Part shown: piece after piece, positions 49,768-58,238 of the stretch
Layout: every line of letters begins with the position of its first letter
How positions within the stretch are numbered: the stretch's first letter is position 1
Assembly (NCBI GenBank): GCA_028875245.1
Contig: JAPPEU010000048.1
Location: 33,300-97,299 of the forward strand
Direction: 5' to 3'
Source of the DNA: Chloroflexota bacterium
GTDB taxonomy: Bacteria; Chloroflexota; Anaerolineae; Aggregatilineales; Phototrophicaceae
Length of the DNA: 64,000 nucleotides
The notes under the pieces: model-generated
Databases searched by the model: none
The model's input: the letters and a program-made list of their open reading frames with translations, nothing else
Told to the model about the DNA's origin: nothing
Position numbers and translations under genes: made by a program

Positions 49768-51336
49768 CTACTCCGACAGCCAGACCTCGCGCAGGTTGAT
49801 GCGCCCGCCGGCCGTGCCGAAGGTCTCCACATTCTGTACGCGCGCGTTGACAAAGATCGGCGGCGTCAGATAACCGATGTAGATGTAGGGCAGCTGTTCC
49901 AGCATCAGCGCCTGGAATTCCTTATAAATCGCCTCGCGCTTCATCGCATCGACGGTGGAGATGCCCGCGGTGACCAGGGCGTCGATCTCATCGACCGCCT
50001 CCAGCGCTTGATGTTGCGTTTGGCTGCCCTCGGCGCCAGCCCGCGCCATGAGGATCGCCTTGTCATGCGGATCGGGCACGAAGGTGGAACGCTGATTAAG
50101 GCTGAGTTGCGTCTCCCCATCGCCGACCTTGCCCCAGAATGAGCCGGCGTCCAGGCGATCCAGCGTCACATCAAAGCCGACCGCTTCCAGGTCCGCCGCG
50201 ATCAATTCAGCCAGTTGTGGCCAGAAGCGATTGTTTTCGTACGCGACTTCGATCGCCAACGGCATGTCCAGGCCGGATTCGGCCAACAGGGCTTTAGCGC
50301 GCTCCGGATCATAAACGCTGATTTCGCGTCCGCCCTCGTCAAAGCCGAGGTCAAGCGGACCAAGCAGACTGGCCGGCATTTCGGCGAAACCGTTCAAGCC
50401 GGCTTCGATCAAGGTCTCGCGGTCAAGCGCGTAATTGACCGCCTGGCGCAGCGTCAGATTGTCGAAGGGTTCCTTCGCCACATTGGCGCCGACGAAGAGG
50501 TCCACCAGCGGGGCGCCGACTTCGACGCGGATGTGCTCCGAGCTTTGCAGGCGCGGCACCGATGTGAACGGCGCGTAAAGCGTCATATCGATTTCGCCCG
50601 CTTCCAGGGCCGCCAGGATCGCCGCTTCATCGGGGAAGGCGCGGATCACGATGCGATCGACATAGGGCCGGCCCGCCCAATAATCTTCATTGGCGGCCAG
50701 GACCGCCTCTTGCCCGGGCACAAAGCGTTCAATCTTGAAGGGGCCCGCCGCCGACATATTCAAGCCGACCTCCGTGCCGTATTCATCCATCGCCTTCGGG
50801 CTGATGATGATGCCATCCGGGCGGGAGAAGACCAGAAGCTGCGTCGCATTGGGCTGCATCAACGTCAATACCACCGTATGCTCATCGACCGCCTCCAGCG
50901 ATTCCCAATTGCTCGCGCCCTGATTGCCGTACATGTACATGCCATCGATGTAGCTCGGGTCCTCCGGGTTGACGGGGCGTTTCATGCTGCGGACGATAGC
51001 GGCGGCGGTCACCGGTTCGCCATCATGGAAGCTCATGCCCTCGCGGATGTGAAAGGTATAAACCAGGCCGTCATCCGATATCTCCCAGGATTCGGCCAAA
51101 CCGGGCAGCGCGCCGCCATTTTCGAAATCGGCGCGGACCAAACCTTCGCCGATTGAATCAATCACATGCACGCCGCCAAAACCATGCCAAAAGCCGATGT
51201 CAAATGAATCGCCCATGGATTCGGCGCCGAATACCAGCGTACCGCCGTACTGCGGATCCTGGGCGGAGGCCGCCCCCAGTGAGAGCAAAAGCAAGCCAAG
51301 AAGCAGGATTGCGCTGAGTGTGCGTAGTCTATTCAT
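49768..51336 (-). CDS. Peptide/nickel-type ABC transporter, substrate-binding protein
   Basis: This 522-residue secreted protein matches family 5 solute-binding proteins (DppA/OppA/NikA). A signal peptide of about 25 residues (MNRLRTLSAILLLGLLLLSLGAASA) without a lipobox Cys is followed by YGGTLVFGAESMGDSFDIGFW and by GLAESWEISDDGLVYTFHIREGMSFHDGEPVTAAAIV, the strongest family signature (about residues 79-115). It binds di- or oligopeptides, glutathione, opines or other small solutes. It has a strong promoter and a leader of about 115 bases. Its neighbours encode hydrolases for amide-type compounds, which suggests such a substrate. Confidence 0.93.
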   Translation of the reverse strand: MNRLRTLSAILLLGLLLLSLGAASAQDPQYGGTLVFGAESMGDSFDIGFWHGFGGVHVIDSIGEGLVRADFENGGALPGLAESWEISDDGLVYTFHIREGMSFHDGEPVTAAAIVRSMKRPVNPEDPSYIDGMYMYGNQGASNWESLEAVDEHTVVLTLMQPNATQLLVFSRPDGIIISPKAMDEYGTEVGLNMSAAGPFKIERFVPGQEAVLAANEDYWAGRPYVDRIVIRAFPDEAAILAALEAGEIDMTLYAPFTSVPRLQSSEHIRVEVGAPLVDLFVGANVAKEPFDNLTLRQAVNYALDRETLIEAGLNGFAEMPASLLGPLDLGFDEGGREISVYDPERAKALLAESGLDMPLAIEVAYENNRFWPQLAELIAADLEAVGFDVTLDRLDAGSFWGKVGDGETQLSLNQRSTFVPDPHDKAILMARAGAEGSQTQHQALEAVDEIDALVTAGISTVDAMKREAIYKEFQALMLEQLPYIYIGYLTPPIFVNARVQNVETFGTAGGRINLREVWLSE

Positions 51337-51456
51337 GTCTCATAGCCTTTCTCTATTCATCGCTACAACAGAGCGGTCGAAACCGCCGCCTGTGATGATA
51401 GTTTGTCAATTGCACATTGTGTACAGATAGTCAACAAACTGTCCATCGGTTGCGTG

Positions 51457-51484
51457 ATTATAACCTGTATGCGCTCCAAGTCAA
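51457..51484 (-). promoter_or_regulatory. Promoter of the peptide transporter genes, with possible operator
   Basis: On the minus strand TTGACT (51484-51479) and TATAAT (51462-51457) are separated by 16 bases. Just downstream, the leader contains the repeated words GTTGACTATC and ATTGACAAACTATC around TGTACACAATGTGCA, which has partial dyad symmetry and could be an operator for the DauR-like or another regulator. Confidence 0.7.
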
Positions 51485-51553
51485 AAAATGGGAATAACTG
51501 GCCACAGTTGGAGACCGGCGGGTTTTCGCCCAAGCCTGGCGGCGCAGCGGCCT

Positions 51554-52423
51554 TCATTCCTCAAGCCGAAGTATTTCATTCGGATCAATATCCCGATCAA
51601 AATAATCGCGGGCGATCACCCGGGCCAGCCACTCGGCGATGACATCGTAGCCCTTGTCGCCGGTTTCTGCGGTCGCCAGCGCCGGGTCGCCGATATGCCC
51701 ATAGGGACTATGGTCTTTGTAGCGGCGCGTGGCGTAGAAGATGCCGCCGCCGGTCTTGATATGCTCGGGCCCTTGAATCTTGCGCATGTCTTCCGGCGGG
51801 ACGTGATGTTTGATCGAGCGCTCCAGATGCACGAGCTCCGGGTGCGTGACCAGGATGCGGGCGGTCTCGCCTTCGCCGCCGTGGCCTTCCTGCTTGCTGG
51901 ATGTCTGAATGCGGTGATAGACCTTGCTGAGCGGCGTCAGCCAGTTGAGTACCATTGCCTGCGCATCAGCGGTGCTGTCGACGAGTTCTTGCGCCGCGAC
52001 CATCATGACGGGCAGGTTGCCGTCGTGGCCGTGGACGAGGGCGAACTTGCGGAAGCCGGTCTCATACAGGCTCAGGCAGACTTCCTTCAAAAGCCTGATC
52101 ATCGTCTGCGAACTCAGGCTGATGGTGCCGGCGAAGCCCAGATGAAAGCTGGATGTGCCGAAGGGGATGACCGGCCCGATGATGACCGGGCAGCCAAGGG
52201 CCTCGAGGCGTATCGCCGCCCGGCGGCAGTTCTCCCGCGCTTCAAAGGAATCGGTTCCCAGCGGCAGGTGCGGGCCGTGCGCTTCGGTGGCGCCGACGGG
52301 CAGCAGCAGCACATCCGTCTCCCTCAATGCCGCCTCGACTTCCGGCCCCGTCATTTCATCTAGCGTGGGCGGGCCCTTCTGCGAATACAGTATGCGGTCA
52401 TGATGCTCAGCGCCAGCCGACAT
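51554..52423 (-). CDS. Creatininase-family metal-dependent amidohydrolase
   Basis: From the preferred ATG this is a 289-residue creatininase-family protein. Such enzymes (creatininase, MftE, FAPy deformylase) hydrolyse amide bonds with two metals. The metal ligands appear in LLLPVGATEAHGPHLPLGTDSF (Glu, His, Asp), VHGHDGNLPVMM (His) and KQEGHGGEGETARIL (Glu, His). The frame opens at 52477, but the ATG at 52421-52423 follows AAGAGG at 11 bases and is preferred. It is divergent from the DauR-like regulator and tail-adjacent to the binding protein of the peptide transporter. The substrate is probably a cyclic or amide compound. Confidence 0.87.
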   Translation of the reverse strand: MSAGAEHHDRILYSQKGPPTLDEMTGPEVEAALRETDVLLLPVGATEAHGPHLPLGTDSFEARENCRRAAIRLEALGCPVIIGPVIPFGTSSFHLGFAGTISLSSQTMIRLLKEVCLSLYETGFRKFALVHGHDGNLPVMMVAAQELVDSTADAQAMVLNWLTPLSKVYHRIQTSSKQEGHGGEGETARILVTHPELVHLERSIKHHVPPEDMRKIQGPEHIKTGGGIFYATRRYKDHSPYGHIGDPALATAETGDKGYDVIAEWLARVIARDYFDRDIDPNEILRLEE

Positions 52424-52702
52424 AATTTGCGCCGCCTCTTTACAGTTTGTATAATTCTTGGATATATTGTTTACCATGATGGGCGCAATTGCAAATCTGC
52501 TTTGCCGGGGCGGTGGTGAACATCGCAGGTGTACTCTCTAAAGCGCACACAGCGCGGATCATTATGACAGAAGTCGCTCGCAAGTCAGGGCATGTCTCAA
52601 GCGGAAGAATGAACTCAAAGCAGCGAAACTGTGTCGGGGGCCGCTGTCCCGCCCCTGCGGCTTTCGATAGGATTGAAGACGGAATTCTGTAGGATCACCT
52701 GA

Positions 52703-53416
52703 ATGAACGCGACGCGAGAGATTGACGCCCTGATGAATCCTTGCCAATCCATCTCTACAGCGGATAGAGCGGCGACCTTCGCCCTGCTCAAGCAATTGTC
52801 CCTGGGCATCGCCAGGCTCTTCGCGCCGTATTGCGAGGTCGTGATTCATGACTTCAGCGACCTCGAAGCGTCCATCATCCATATTGAAGGCGATATCAGT
52901 GGGCGGCAGGTGGGCGGCGGCGCCACCGATCTCTTGTTGACAGAAGCGCGCAACGGCAATTTCGCGCGCGACTTCCACAATTATCAGACCGCTTTGCCCA
53001 ACGGCCGCAAAATGAAGTCCTGCACCATGTTCCTCCGTGACGAGGGCGGCGCGGCCTACGGCGCCTTGTGCATCAACCTTGATGTCGGCATCTTTGAAGC
53101 CGCCCATCGAATCCTGGGCGAATTCCTGGCGCTGGACGCCGGTTCGGAAGTCAGCGAGACGCTCTCAGACGATATTCAAAGCACCATCCACAGCATCTTG
53201 CGCGAAGCCGTCAACGACATGGGCGCCGAGCTGCCGATCATGTCCAAAGAGGACAAGATTGAACTCATCGCGCGGCTTGACGAGAAGGGCGCGTTTCAGG
53301 TGAAACGGGCGGTGCCGCTGATCGCCGAGGAGTTGGGGCTGAGCCGCTCGACCATTTACAATTATCTGACCGAGGCGCGGGAAAAGAGCGGCGTCGACGC
53401 GCATAATGGAGCTTGA
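52703..53416 (+). CDS. YheO/DauR-like transcriptional regulator (PAS-like plus HTH)
   Basis: This 237-residue regulator matches the YheO-like family. The N-terminal PAS-like ligand domain covers about residues 25-140 (LGIARLFAPYCEVVIHDFSDLEASIIHIEGDISGR). The C-terminal DNA-binding domain is at about 175-230 (KEDKIELIARLDEKGAFQVKRAVPLIAEELGLSRSTIYNYLTEA). DauR of Pseudomonas represses D-arginine utilisation, and relatives often stand beside RidA and amino-acid enzymes, as here. It is divergent from the creatininase-like gene and leads directly into RidA (3-base gap), so it probably controls both directions in response to a nitrogenous metabolite. Confidence 0.9.
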   Translation: MNATREIDALMNPCQSISTADRAATFALLKQLSLGIARLFAPYCEVVIHDFSDLEASIIHIEGDISGRQVGGGATDLLLTEARNGNFARDFHNYQTALPNGRKMKSCTMFLRDEGGAAYGALCINLDVGIFEAAHRILGEFLALDAGSEVSETLSDDIQSTIHSILREAVNDMGAELPIMSKEDKIELIARLDEKGAFQVKRAVPLIAEELGLSRSTIYNYLTEAREKSGVDAHNGA

Positions 53417-53419
53417 GCG

Positions 53420-53812
53420 ATGGCGCGTTCGCATATCATCCTCACCAACGACGCGCCGCCCCCCACAAGCGGCTACAGTCAAGCTCTGCGCTATGGCAGC
53501 CTTTTGGCGACGTCGGGTTATCTCGGCACATCGCCCGACGGCTCCGGCTTGGTCAGCGGCGGCTTCGAGGCGGAAGCGCGGCAGGCGCTGGACAATATCA
53601 AGGCCGTCCTGGAAGCGGCCGGCTGCGCGATGACCGATGTCATCCGCGTCAATGTCTCGCTGACCGATATCAAGCGCTTCGCGGAAATGGATGCCATCTA
53701 CCGCGAATACTTCAGCGAGCCCTATCCCACTCGCAATACCATCGGCGTCAAGGAACTCTGGGGCGGCGCTCAAGTCGGCTTTGATGTTTGGGCGGTCGTC
53801 GACGCTGATTGA
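53420..53812 (+). CDS. RidA family enamine/imine deaminase
   Basis: This 130-residue protein is a RidA-family member, which hydrolyses reactive 2-aminoacrylate-like imines made by PLP or FAD enzymes. GYSQALRYGSLLATSGYLGTSPDG is the N-terminal signature, and PTRNTIGVKELWGGAQVGFDVWAVVDAD the C-terminal one. The carboxylate-binding Arg of true RidA appears as PTRNTIGV, which matches the active subfamilies. It starts 3 bases after the DauR-like gene and its stop is followed within 6 bases by the M20 peptidase start, so it is part of the same operon. Confidence 0.93.
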   Translation: MARSHIILTNDAPPPTSGYSQALRYGSLLATSGYLGTSPDGSGLVSGGFEAEARQALDNIKAVLEAAGCAMTDVIRVNVSLTDIKRFAEMDAIYREYFSEPYPTRNTIGVKELWGGAQVGFDVWAVVDAD

Positions 53813-53817
53813 AACCC

Positions 53818-55032
53818 ATGCCTGCGATCCTCGAGCATATTCAAGATCATGAAGCCATCGAGCTGACGCGGCAATTGATCCGCATCCCGTCCTTCTTGTG
53901 GCGCGAGTCTGCGCTCGGGCGCTGGCTCGCCGACTGGATGACGCGGCGCGGCTACGAGGTTGAGCTGCAAGAAGTGCCCCTGGCCGATGGCGGCGCAACC
54001 CATCAGGCGATAGGCAGGCTGCGCGGCGGCGGGGGCGGCCCCTCGCTGATGCTCTGCGGCCATACCGATACCAGCGATTGGCAGGGCGCTGTCTTCCGGC
54101 GCGATCAATGGCGCCATGATCCATTCGGCGCAGAGATCGACGGCGGCATGATCTATGGGCTGGGCGCGCTGAATATGAAAGCGGGCCTGGCTTCGATGCT
54201 GACAGCAGCCGAGGCGATTCGCCGTTCCGGGAAGCGGCTGAAGGGGGACCTCATTCTCGCCTGCGTCGTCGCTGAGACCGGCGGCGGGGTCGGCGCCTTG
54301 CATTTGATCGAAAGCGGCTGCCGTCCCGACGCCTGCATCGTCACCGAAGCGGGCAACCTGGATGTCGGCGTCATCTCCGTCGGTTATGTACAGGGCAAGA
54401 TACGGGTGCTCGGCGAGTTCAAACACCGCGTGCCTTATGTGAATCCGATCGAGAAAGCGACGAAAGTCATCGGCGCCTTCAGCCCCTCCTATGTGCGGAT
54501 TCCGCCCAAGGCAGAGGGCGGTTGGCTGCGTTACCAGCCGCATCCGCTGATTCCGGGTTATCCGTCGATGGCCATCCGCCACATCGAACACCATCAGGAT
54601 GTGACGGCGGTCACCTTTGACTTGCGGATCATTCCAGGCATGACGGAGGATTCGGTACGAGAGGATATGCGCGCGCGCCTCGAGCGGATCCGGCGGGAAG
54701 ACGGCGAATTTGAGTATGAGCTGCTGATCCCGCAGAGCGACCAGCAGCCGAACATGCCCGCGCGCGAAGCGACGCCGCTGAACGCGCCTGTGGTGGCCGA
54801 GCTGATCGCGGCGCACCGACAAGTGACCGGCGTCGAGCCGCGCGTTGGCGCCGGTCATCGCATCGGAGCGACCGCCGATACCTGCCATTTCAAGGGCGTC
54901 GGCATCACCTGCGTCGAGTATGGACCCGGTTACATCCCCATTTGGCCGATGGTTGACGAATGCGTTAGCATTGAGCAGGTCCTCACCGCGACGAAGACGC
55001 TGGCGCTGACGGCCGCGGCGCTCCTGACCTGA
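53818..55032 (+). CDS. M20/ArgE-DapE family metallohydrolase with Asn in the bridging position
   Basis: This 404-residue enzyme belongs to the M20 dinuclear zinc hydrolases (ArgE, DapE, carboxypeptidase G2). LMLCGHTDTSDW carries the first metal His82 and Asp84. The bridging ligand region normally reads GRGxxDMKGG, but here GLGALNMKAGLAS has Asn119 in place of Asp. The catalytic Glu153 is in VVAETGGGVGA, Glu177 is in VTEAGNLD, and the last His is in ADTCHFKG. The substitution may alter metal use. N-deacylation of an acyl amino acid or dipeptide hydrolysis would fit the operon. A TTG at 53809 is possible, but ATG 53818 is preferred. Confidence 0.87.
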   Translation: MPAILEHIQDHEAIELTRQLIRIPSFLWRESALGRWLADWMTRRGYEVELQEVPLADGGATHQAIGRLRGGGGGPSLMLCGHTDTSDWQGAVFRRDQWRHDPFGAEIDGGMIYGLGALNMKAGLASMLTAAEAIRRSGKRLKGDLILACVVAETGGGVGALHLIESGCRPDACIVTEAGNLDVGVISVGYVQGKIRVLGEFKHRVPYVNPIEKATKVIGAFSPSYVRIPPKAEGGWLRYQPHPLIPGYPSMAIRHIEHHQDVTAVTFDLRIIPGMTEDSVREDMRARLERIRREDGEFEYELLIPQSDQQPNMPAREATPLNAPVVAELIAAHRQVTGVEPRVGAGHRIGATADTCHFKGVGITCVEYGPGYIPIWPMVDECVSIEQVLTATKTLALTAAALLT

Positions 55033-55041
55033 GGAGGTCAA

Positions 55042-56025
55042 ATGCACCATCAAGGCATGCCGGTTGATGTTGTGATTGACATTTATACGCGCGTCTTGCG
55101 CATCCGCCGCTTTGAAGAGGAAGTCGGCCGGCTCTTCCGGCAAGGCCAATTGCCCGGCTTCGTACACCTCTATATCGGCGAGGAAGCGGTCGCTGCGGGC
55201 GTCTGCGCCGCGCTTACGGATGAAGACACCATCGTCAGCACGCACCGCGGCCATGGCCATGTGATCGCCAAAGGCGGCGATTTCAAGCGCATGATGGCGG
55301 AGTTGTTCGGCAAGGCAGGCGGTTATTGCAAAGGCAAGGGCGGTTCAATGCACATCGCCGATTTTGATATCGGCATGCTGGGGGCGATCGGCATCGTCGG
55401 CGGTGGCATGCCGATTGCCGTGGGCGCCGGCTTGAGCGCCTGGTACACGGACAGCGACCGTGTGTCGGTCTGCTTCTTTGGCGATGGCGCCGCCAACGAG
55501 GGCAGTTTTCATGAATCGCTGAATCTGGCTTCGACGCTGACGCTGCCGGTGATTTTTGTCTGCGAAAACAATCAATACGGCGAGTTCACGCCGGCGCGCC
55601 AGGCGATGAACATCAGCGATATCGCCGATCGCGCTGTCGGCTATGGCATCCCGGGCCTGGTTGCCGATGGGGTTGACGCGCTCGAGATCTACCGCGTCGC
55701 GCTGGCGGCGGTGGAGCGCGCTCGCGCTGGCGGCGGTCCGACGCTAATCGAAGCGAAGACCCACCGCCGGGGCAGCCATGCCGAGGGCGAAGAAGCCTTC
55801 CTCGGCGGACAGACTTATCGCGATGAAACGGAGCTGGCGGCCGCGCAAGCCAAAGACCCGCTGCTCCTGCTGCATACCTATGTCAGCGAAAATGAAATCT
55901 TGCCAGCCGAACTGTTGGAAGCGCTCGACGGGGAAATCACTGCTTCTGTTCAGGAAGCGGTCGCCGCCGCGCGCGAAAGCCCCGAGCCCGAAATCGCAGC
56001 ATTGTATGAAGACTTGTGGGCATAG
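55042..56025 (+). CDS. TPP-dependent dehydrogenase E1 component, alpha subunit
   Basis: This 327-residue protein is the alpha subunit of a thiamine-diphosphate-dependent E1 (pyruvate, branched-chain or acetoin type). It begins with IYTRVLRIRRFEEEVGRLFRQGQLPGFVHLYIGEEAVAAGV, the usual start of AcoA. The TPP motif runs from FFGDGAANEGSFHESLNLA to PVIFVCENNQYG, and RGHGHVIAKGGDFKRMMAELFGK fits the family. A strong GAGGAGGTCAA site precedes the ATG. Together with the beta subunit it decarboxylates a 2-oxo acid or cleaves acetoin and passes the group to a lipoyl carrier, probably the small protein at 57208. Confidence 0.93.
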   Translation: MHHQGMPVDVVIDIYTRVLRIRRFEEEVGRLFRQGQLPGFVHLYIGEEAVAAGVCAALTDEDTIVSTHRGHGHVIAKGGDFKRMMAELFGKAGGYCKGKGGSMHIADFDIGMLGAIGIVGGGMPIAVGAGLSAWYTDSDRVSVCFFGDGAANEGSFHESLNLASTLTLPVIFVCENNQYGEFTPARQAMNISDIADRAVGYGIPGLVADGVDALEIYRVALAAVERARAGGGPTLIEAKTHRRGSHAEGEEAFLGGQTYRDETELAAAQAKDPLLLLHTYVSENEILPAELLEALDGEITASVQEAVAAARESPEPEIAALYEDLWA

Positions 56026-56050
56026 ATTGCCAATGACAAGGAGAGACTGA

Positions 56051-57019
56051 GTGCCTCGCAAGACCTACGTAGCGGCGATTCAAGAGGCTTTGGCCGAGGA
56101 GATGCGGCGCGACCCGTCTGTATTTCTCATCGGCGAAGATGTGCGCATTGGCGTCTTTCCCAGCACGCGCGGTTTGTACGCCGAGTTTGGGGACAAGCGC
56201 GTCATCGATACGCCGATTTCCGAATTGGCGGTGGCCGGCGCCGGGATTGGCGCGGCAATCACGGGCCTGCGGCCCATAGTCGATCTGATGTTTGGCACCT
56301 TTCTTTATCTCGCCTTCGACCAAATCGCCAATCAGGCGGGCGCCATGCGTTACATGTATGGCGGGCAAACGAAGGCGTCGCTGGTCTTCATGGTGCAAAA
56401 CGGCGCCGGCAGCAGCGCCGGGCATCATCACAGCCAGGCGGTGCATCAGTTCTTCATGAACATGCCCCAGATCAAAGTCATCTTGCCGAGCAGTCCCTAT
56501 GATGGCAAGGGCTTGCTCAAATCGGCGATACGCGATGACAATCCGGTGCTCTTCCTGCATTCGCTCTCGCTGGGCGGGAAACGAAGTGAAGTGCCAACTG
56601 AGGAATACCTCATCCCGATCGGCCTGGCCGATGTCAAGCGCGCGGGAAGCGATGTCACCATCTGCGCCGCCGGCCCAGCCGTCCACACTGCGCTGGCCGC
56701 TGCCAAGACGCTGGCCTCCGCCGGCGTCGACGCGGAAGTGATCGACCTGCGCAGCCTGTCGCCCTGGGACAAGGGGGCGGTCCTGGAGAGCGTCGCCAAG
56801 ACGGGGCGCTTCGTCGCCGTCGATGAGAGCTTCCCGACATGCAGCGCCGCCAGTGAATGGGCGGCGACGGTGGCGGAAGAGGCCTTTCATCAGCTGAAGG
56901 CGCCCGTGCAGCGCGTGACCAACAAGGATGTGCCCATGCCTTTCAGCCCGGTCCTGGAGAAGGCGGCCCTGCCATCCGCGGACGATGTGATTGCGGCGGT
57001 ACAGAGGACTTTGAGCTGA
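56051..57019 (+). CDS. TPP-dependent dehydrogenase E1 component, beta subunit
   Basis: This 322-residue protein is the beta subunit of the E1 heterotetramer. The transketolase-like pyrimidine-binding domain has YVAAIQEALAEEMRRDPSVFLIGEDV, and the segment QNGAGSSAGHHHSQAVHQFFMNMPQIKVILPSSPYDGKGLL lies next to the active site. VIDLRSLSPWDKGAVLESVAKTGRFVAVDE belongs to the C-terminal transketolase domain. The start is GTG at 56051, with AAGGAG 7 bases before it. It follows the alpha subunit by 25 bases. The E2 acyltransferase and E3 dehydrogenase that usually follow are not present. Confidence 0.93.
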   Translation: MPRKTYVAAIQEALAEEMRRDPSVFLIGEDVRIGVFPSTRGLYAEFGDKRVIDTPISELAVAGAGIGAAITGLRPIVDLMFGTFLYLAFDQIANQAGAMRYMYGGQTKASLVFMVQNGAGSSAGHHHSQAVHQFFMNMPQIKVILPSSPYDGKGLLKSAIRDDNPVLFLHSLSLGGKRSEVPTEEYLIPIGLADVKRAGSDVTICAAGPAVHTALAAAKTLASAGVDAEVIDLRSLSPWDKGAVLESVAKTGRFVAVDESFPTCSAASEWAATVAEEAFHQLKAPVQRVTNKDVPMPFSPVLEKAALPSADDVIAAVQRTLS

Positions 57020-57087
57020 CGCAAGTGATTCCGTGCAGGAAATGCTCATGATTGACATTAGAAAGAGATTGCCAAAATAATGAAAAG

Positions 57088-57117
57088 CGTTGTAGGGGCG
57101 AGACGGTGGCTCGCCCG
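57088..57117. repeat. 30-bp inverted-repeat partner (copy A) of the GTAGGGGCG family
   Basis: The 188-base gap between E1 beta and the lipoyl protein contains CGTTGTAGGGGCGAGACGGTGGCTCGCCCG, spelled here in two halves: CGTTGTAGGGGCGAG and ACGGTGGCTCGCCCG. The identical sequence, inverted, occurs at 63641-63670. The rest of the gap shows nothing recognisable. Confidence 0.75.
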
Positions 57118-57207
57118 TTTTCGCCATCAACGGCAGATTGCCATTTGCACAACATTCACAGGTCTACTTAGTGGGCGACACGCTGATGACCCGCTTAGGA
57201 GAATGAT

Positions 57208-57450
57208 GTGCCCCTGATTCCAATCTATATGCCGAAATTTGGAATGACGATGGAAGAAGGATTGATCGTCGAGTGGCTGGTGGACGAAGGCGATACCGTG
57301 GCCGAGGGCGACGGCATCGTCCTGATCGAAACGGAAAAGGTCAGCACAGAATTGGAAGCGCCCGCCGCCGGCCAGGTGGTGGAATTGAGCTGCGAAGTCG
57401 ATGACGAAGTGCCGGTCGGCACGATCATCGCGTATATCGAGTCGGCGTGA
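57208..57450 (+). CDS. Stand-alone lipoyl-domain protein
   Basis: This 80-residue protein is a single biotinyl/lipoyl domain with the lipoyl signature: MPKFGMTMEEGLIVEWLVDEGD at residues 8-29 and the modification site ETEKVSTELEAP with Lys44. In 2-oxoacid dehydrogenases the domain is normally fused to the E2 acyltransferase. Here nothing follows it; the next gene is an SDR that starts within its stop codon. It could carry the group from the E1 pair encoded upstream. Lys44 with flanking Glu-Thr-Glu and Val is more like lipoyl than biotinyl sites (no MKM). The start is GTG 57208. Confidence 0.9.
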   Translation: MPLIPIYMPKFGMTMEEGLIVEWLVDEGDTVAEGDGIVLIETEKVSTELEAPAAGQVVELSCEVDDEVPVGTIIAYIESA

Positions 57451-57452
57451 TC

Positions 57453-58199
57453 ATGGGGCGTTTGACTGGGAAGACCGCGCTGATCACCGGGGCCGCTCAA
57501 GGCATCGGGCGCGCCATTGCGCTGCGCTTCGCCGCCGAAGGCGCCAATCTCGCCCTTTGTGATCTGAATCTGGAAGGCTTGCGCCAGGTTGCCATGCAAG
57601 CGGAGGAGCAAGGTGTGAAGACACTTTGCCGGCGAACGGATGTGGCGGCGCGCGCGCAAGTGCAAAGTCTCGTTGATGAGGGCATGGCTGAATTTGGCAT
57701 GATCGACGCGCTGGTGAACAACGCGGGCATCTTTTTCAACGCGCCCTTTGAGGGGACCAGCGATGAGCAATTTGACCGCATTATGGCGGTGAACGTGAAG
57801 AGCGTCTTCCTCGTCTCGCAGATTGTGATCCGGCATTGGCTGCGGCATGACATCAAAGGCGCGATCGTCAATCTGGCGTCTATCGGCGCGGCTGTCGCTT
57901 TTGTCGATTCATCCGCCTATTGCACGACCAAAGGCGCTGTCGCGGCCATGACGCGCTGCATCGCGCTGGAATACGGACCGCGCGGCATACGCGCCAATTC
58001 AATGGCCCCGGGCATTATCGATACGCCCATGCTGCCCAGCCAGGAAGACAAGTTTCGCTGGGCGAATACGACGATCCCCCTGCGCCGTTTGGGCGCGCCG
58101 GGGGATGTCGCCGATGTGGCTCTCTTTTTGGCGTCGGACGAGTCGCGTTATATCACCGGAGAAATGATCTTTGTCGATGGCGGCTGGATGCTTAATTGA
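57453..58199 (+). CDS. Short-chain dehydrogenase/reductase (SDR)
   Basis: This 248-residue classical SDR (from ATG 57453; a GTG 57447 overlapping the lipoyl stop is also possible) has TGAAQGIGRAIALRF, DALVNNAGIF, IVNLASIGAA with the catalytic Ser, and YCTTKGAVAAMTRC with Tyr-x3-Lys. LCDLNLEGL after strand 2 has Asp, which favours NAD. The last part MIFVDGGWML is the usual C-terminal strand. Translational coupling to the lipoyl protein ties it to the E1 genes. It may oxidise a secondary alcohol in the same pathway. Confidence 0.92.
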   Translation: MGRLTGKTALITGAAQGIGRAIALRFAAEGANLALCDLNLEGLRQVAMQAEEQGVKTLCRRTDVAARAQVQSLVDEGMAEFGMIDALVNNAGIFFNAPFEGTSDEQFDRIMAVNVKSVFLVSQIVIRHWLRHDIKGAIVNLASIGAAVAFVDSSAYCTTKGAVAAMTRCIALEYGPRGIRANSMAPGIIDTPMLPSQEDKFRWANTTIPLRRLGAPGDVADVALFLASDESRYITGEMIFVDGGWMLN

Positions 58200-58238
58200 G
58201 CAAAGCGCGGCCGCGGCGAACTCCGCTGGGCGCGCGCC

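Noticed and set aside
53770..55260. Long minus-strand frame (496 codons) opposite the M20 gene
   Set aside because: The plus-strand genes have catalytic motifs, strong ribosome binding sites and overlaps; the minus frame has none.
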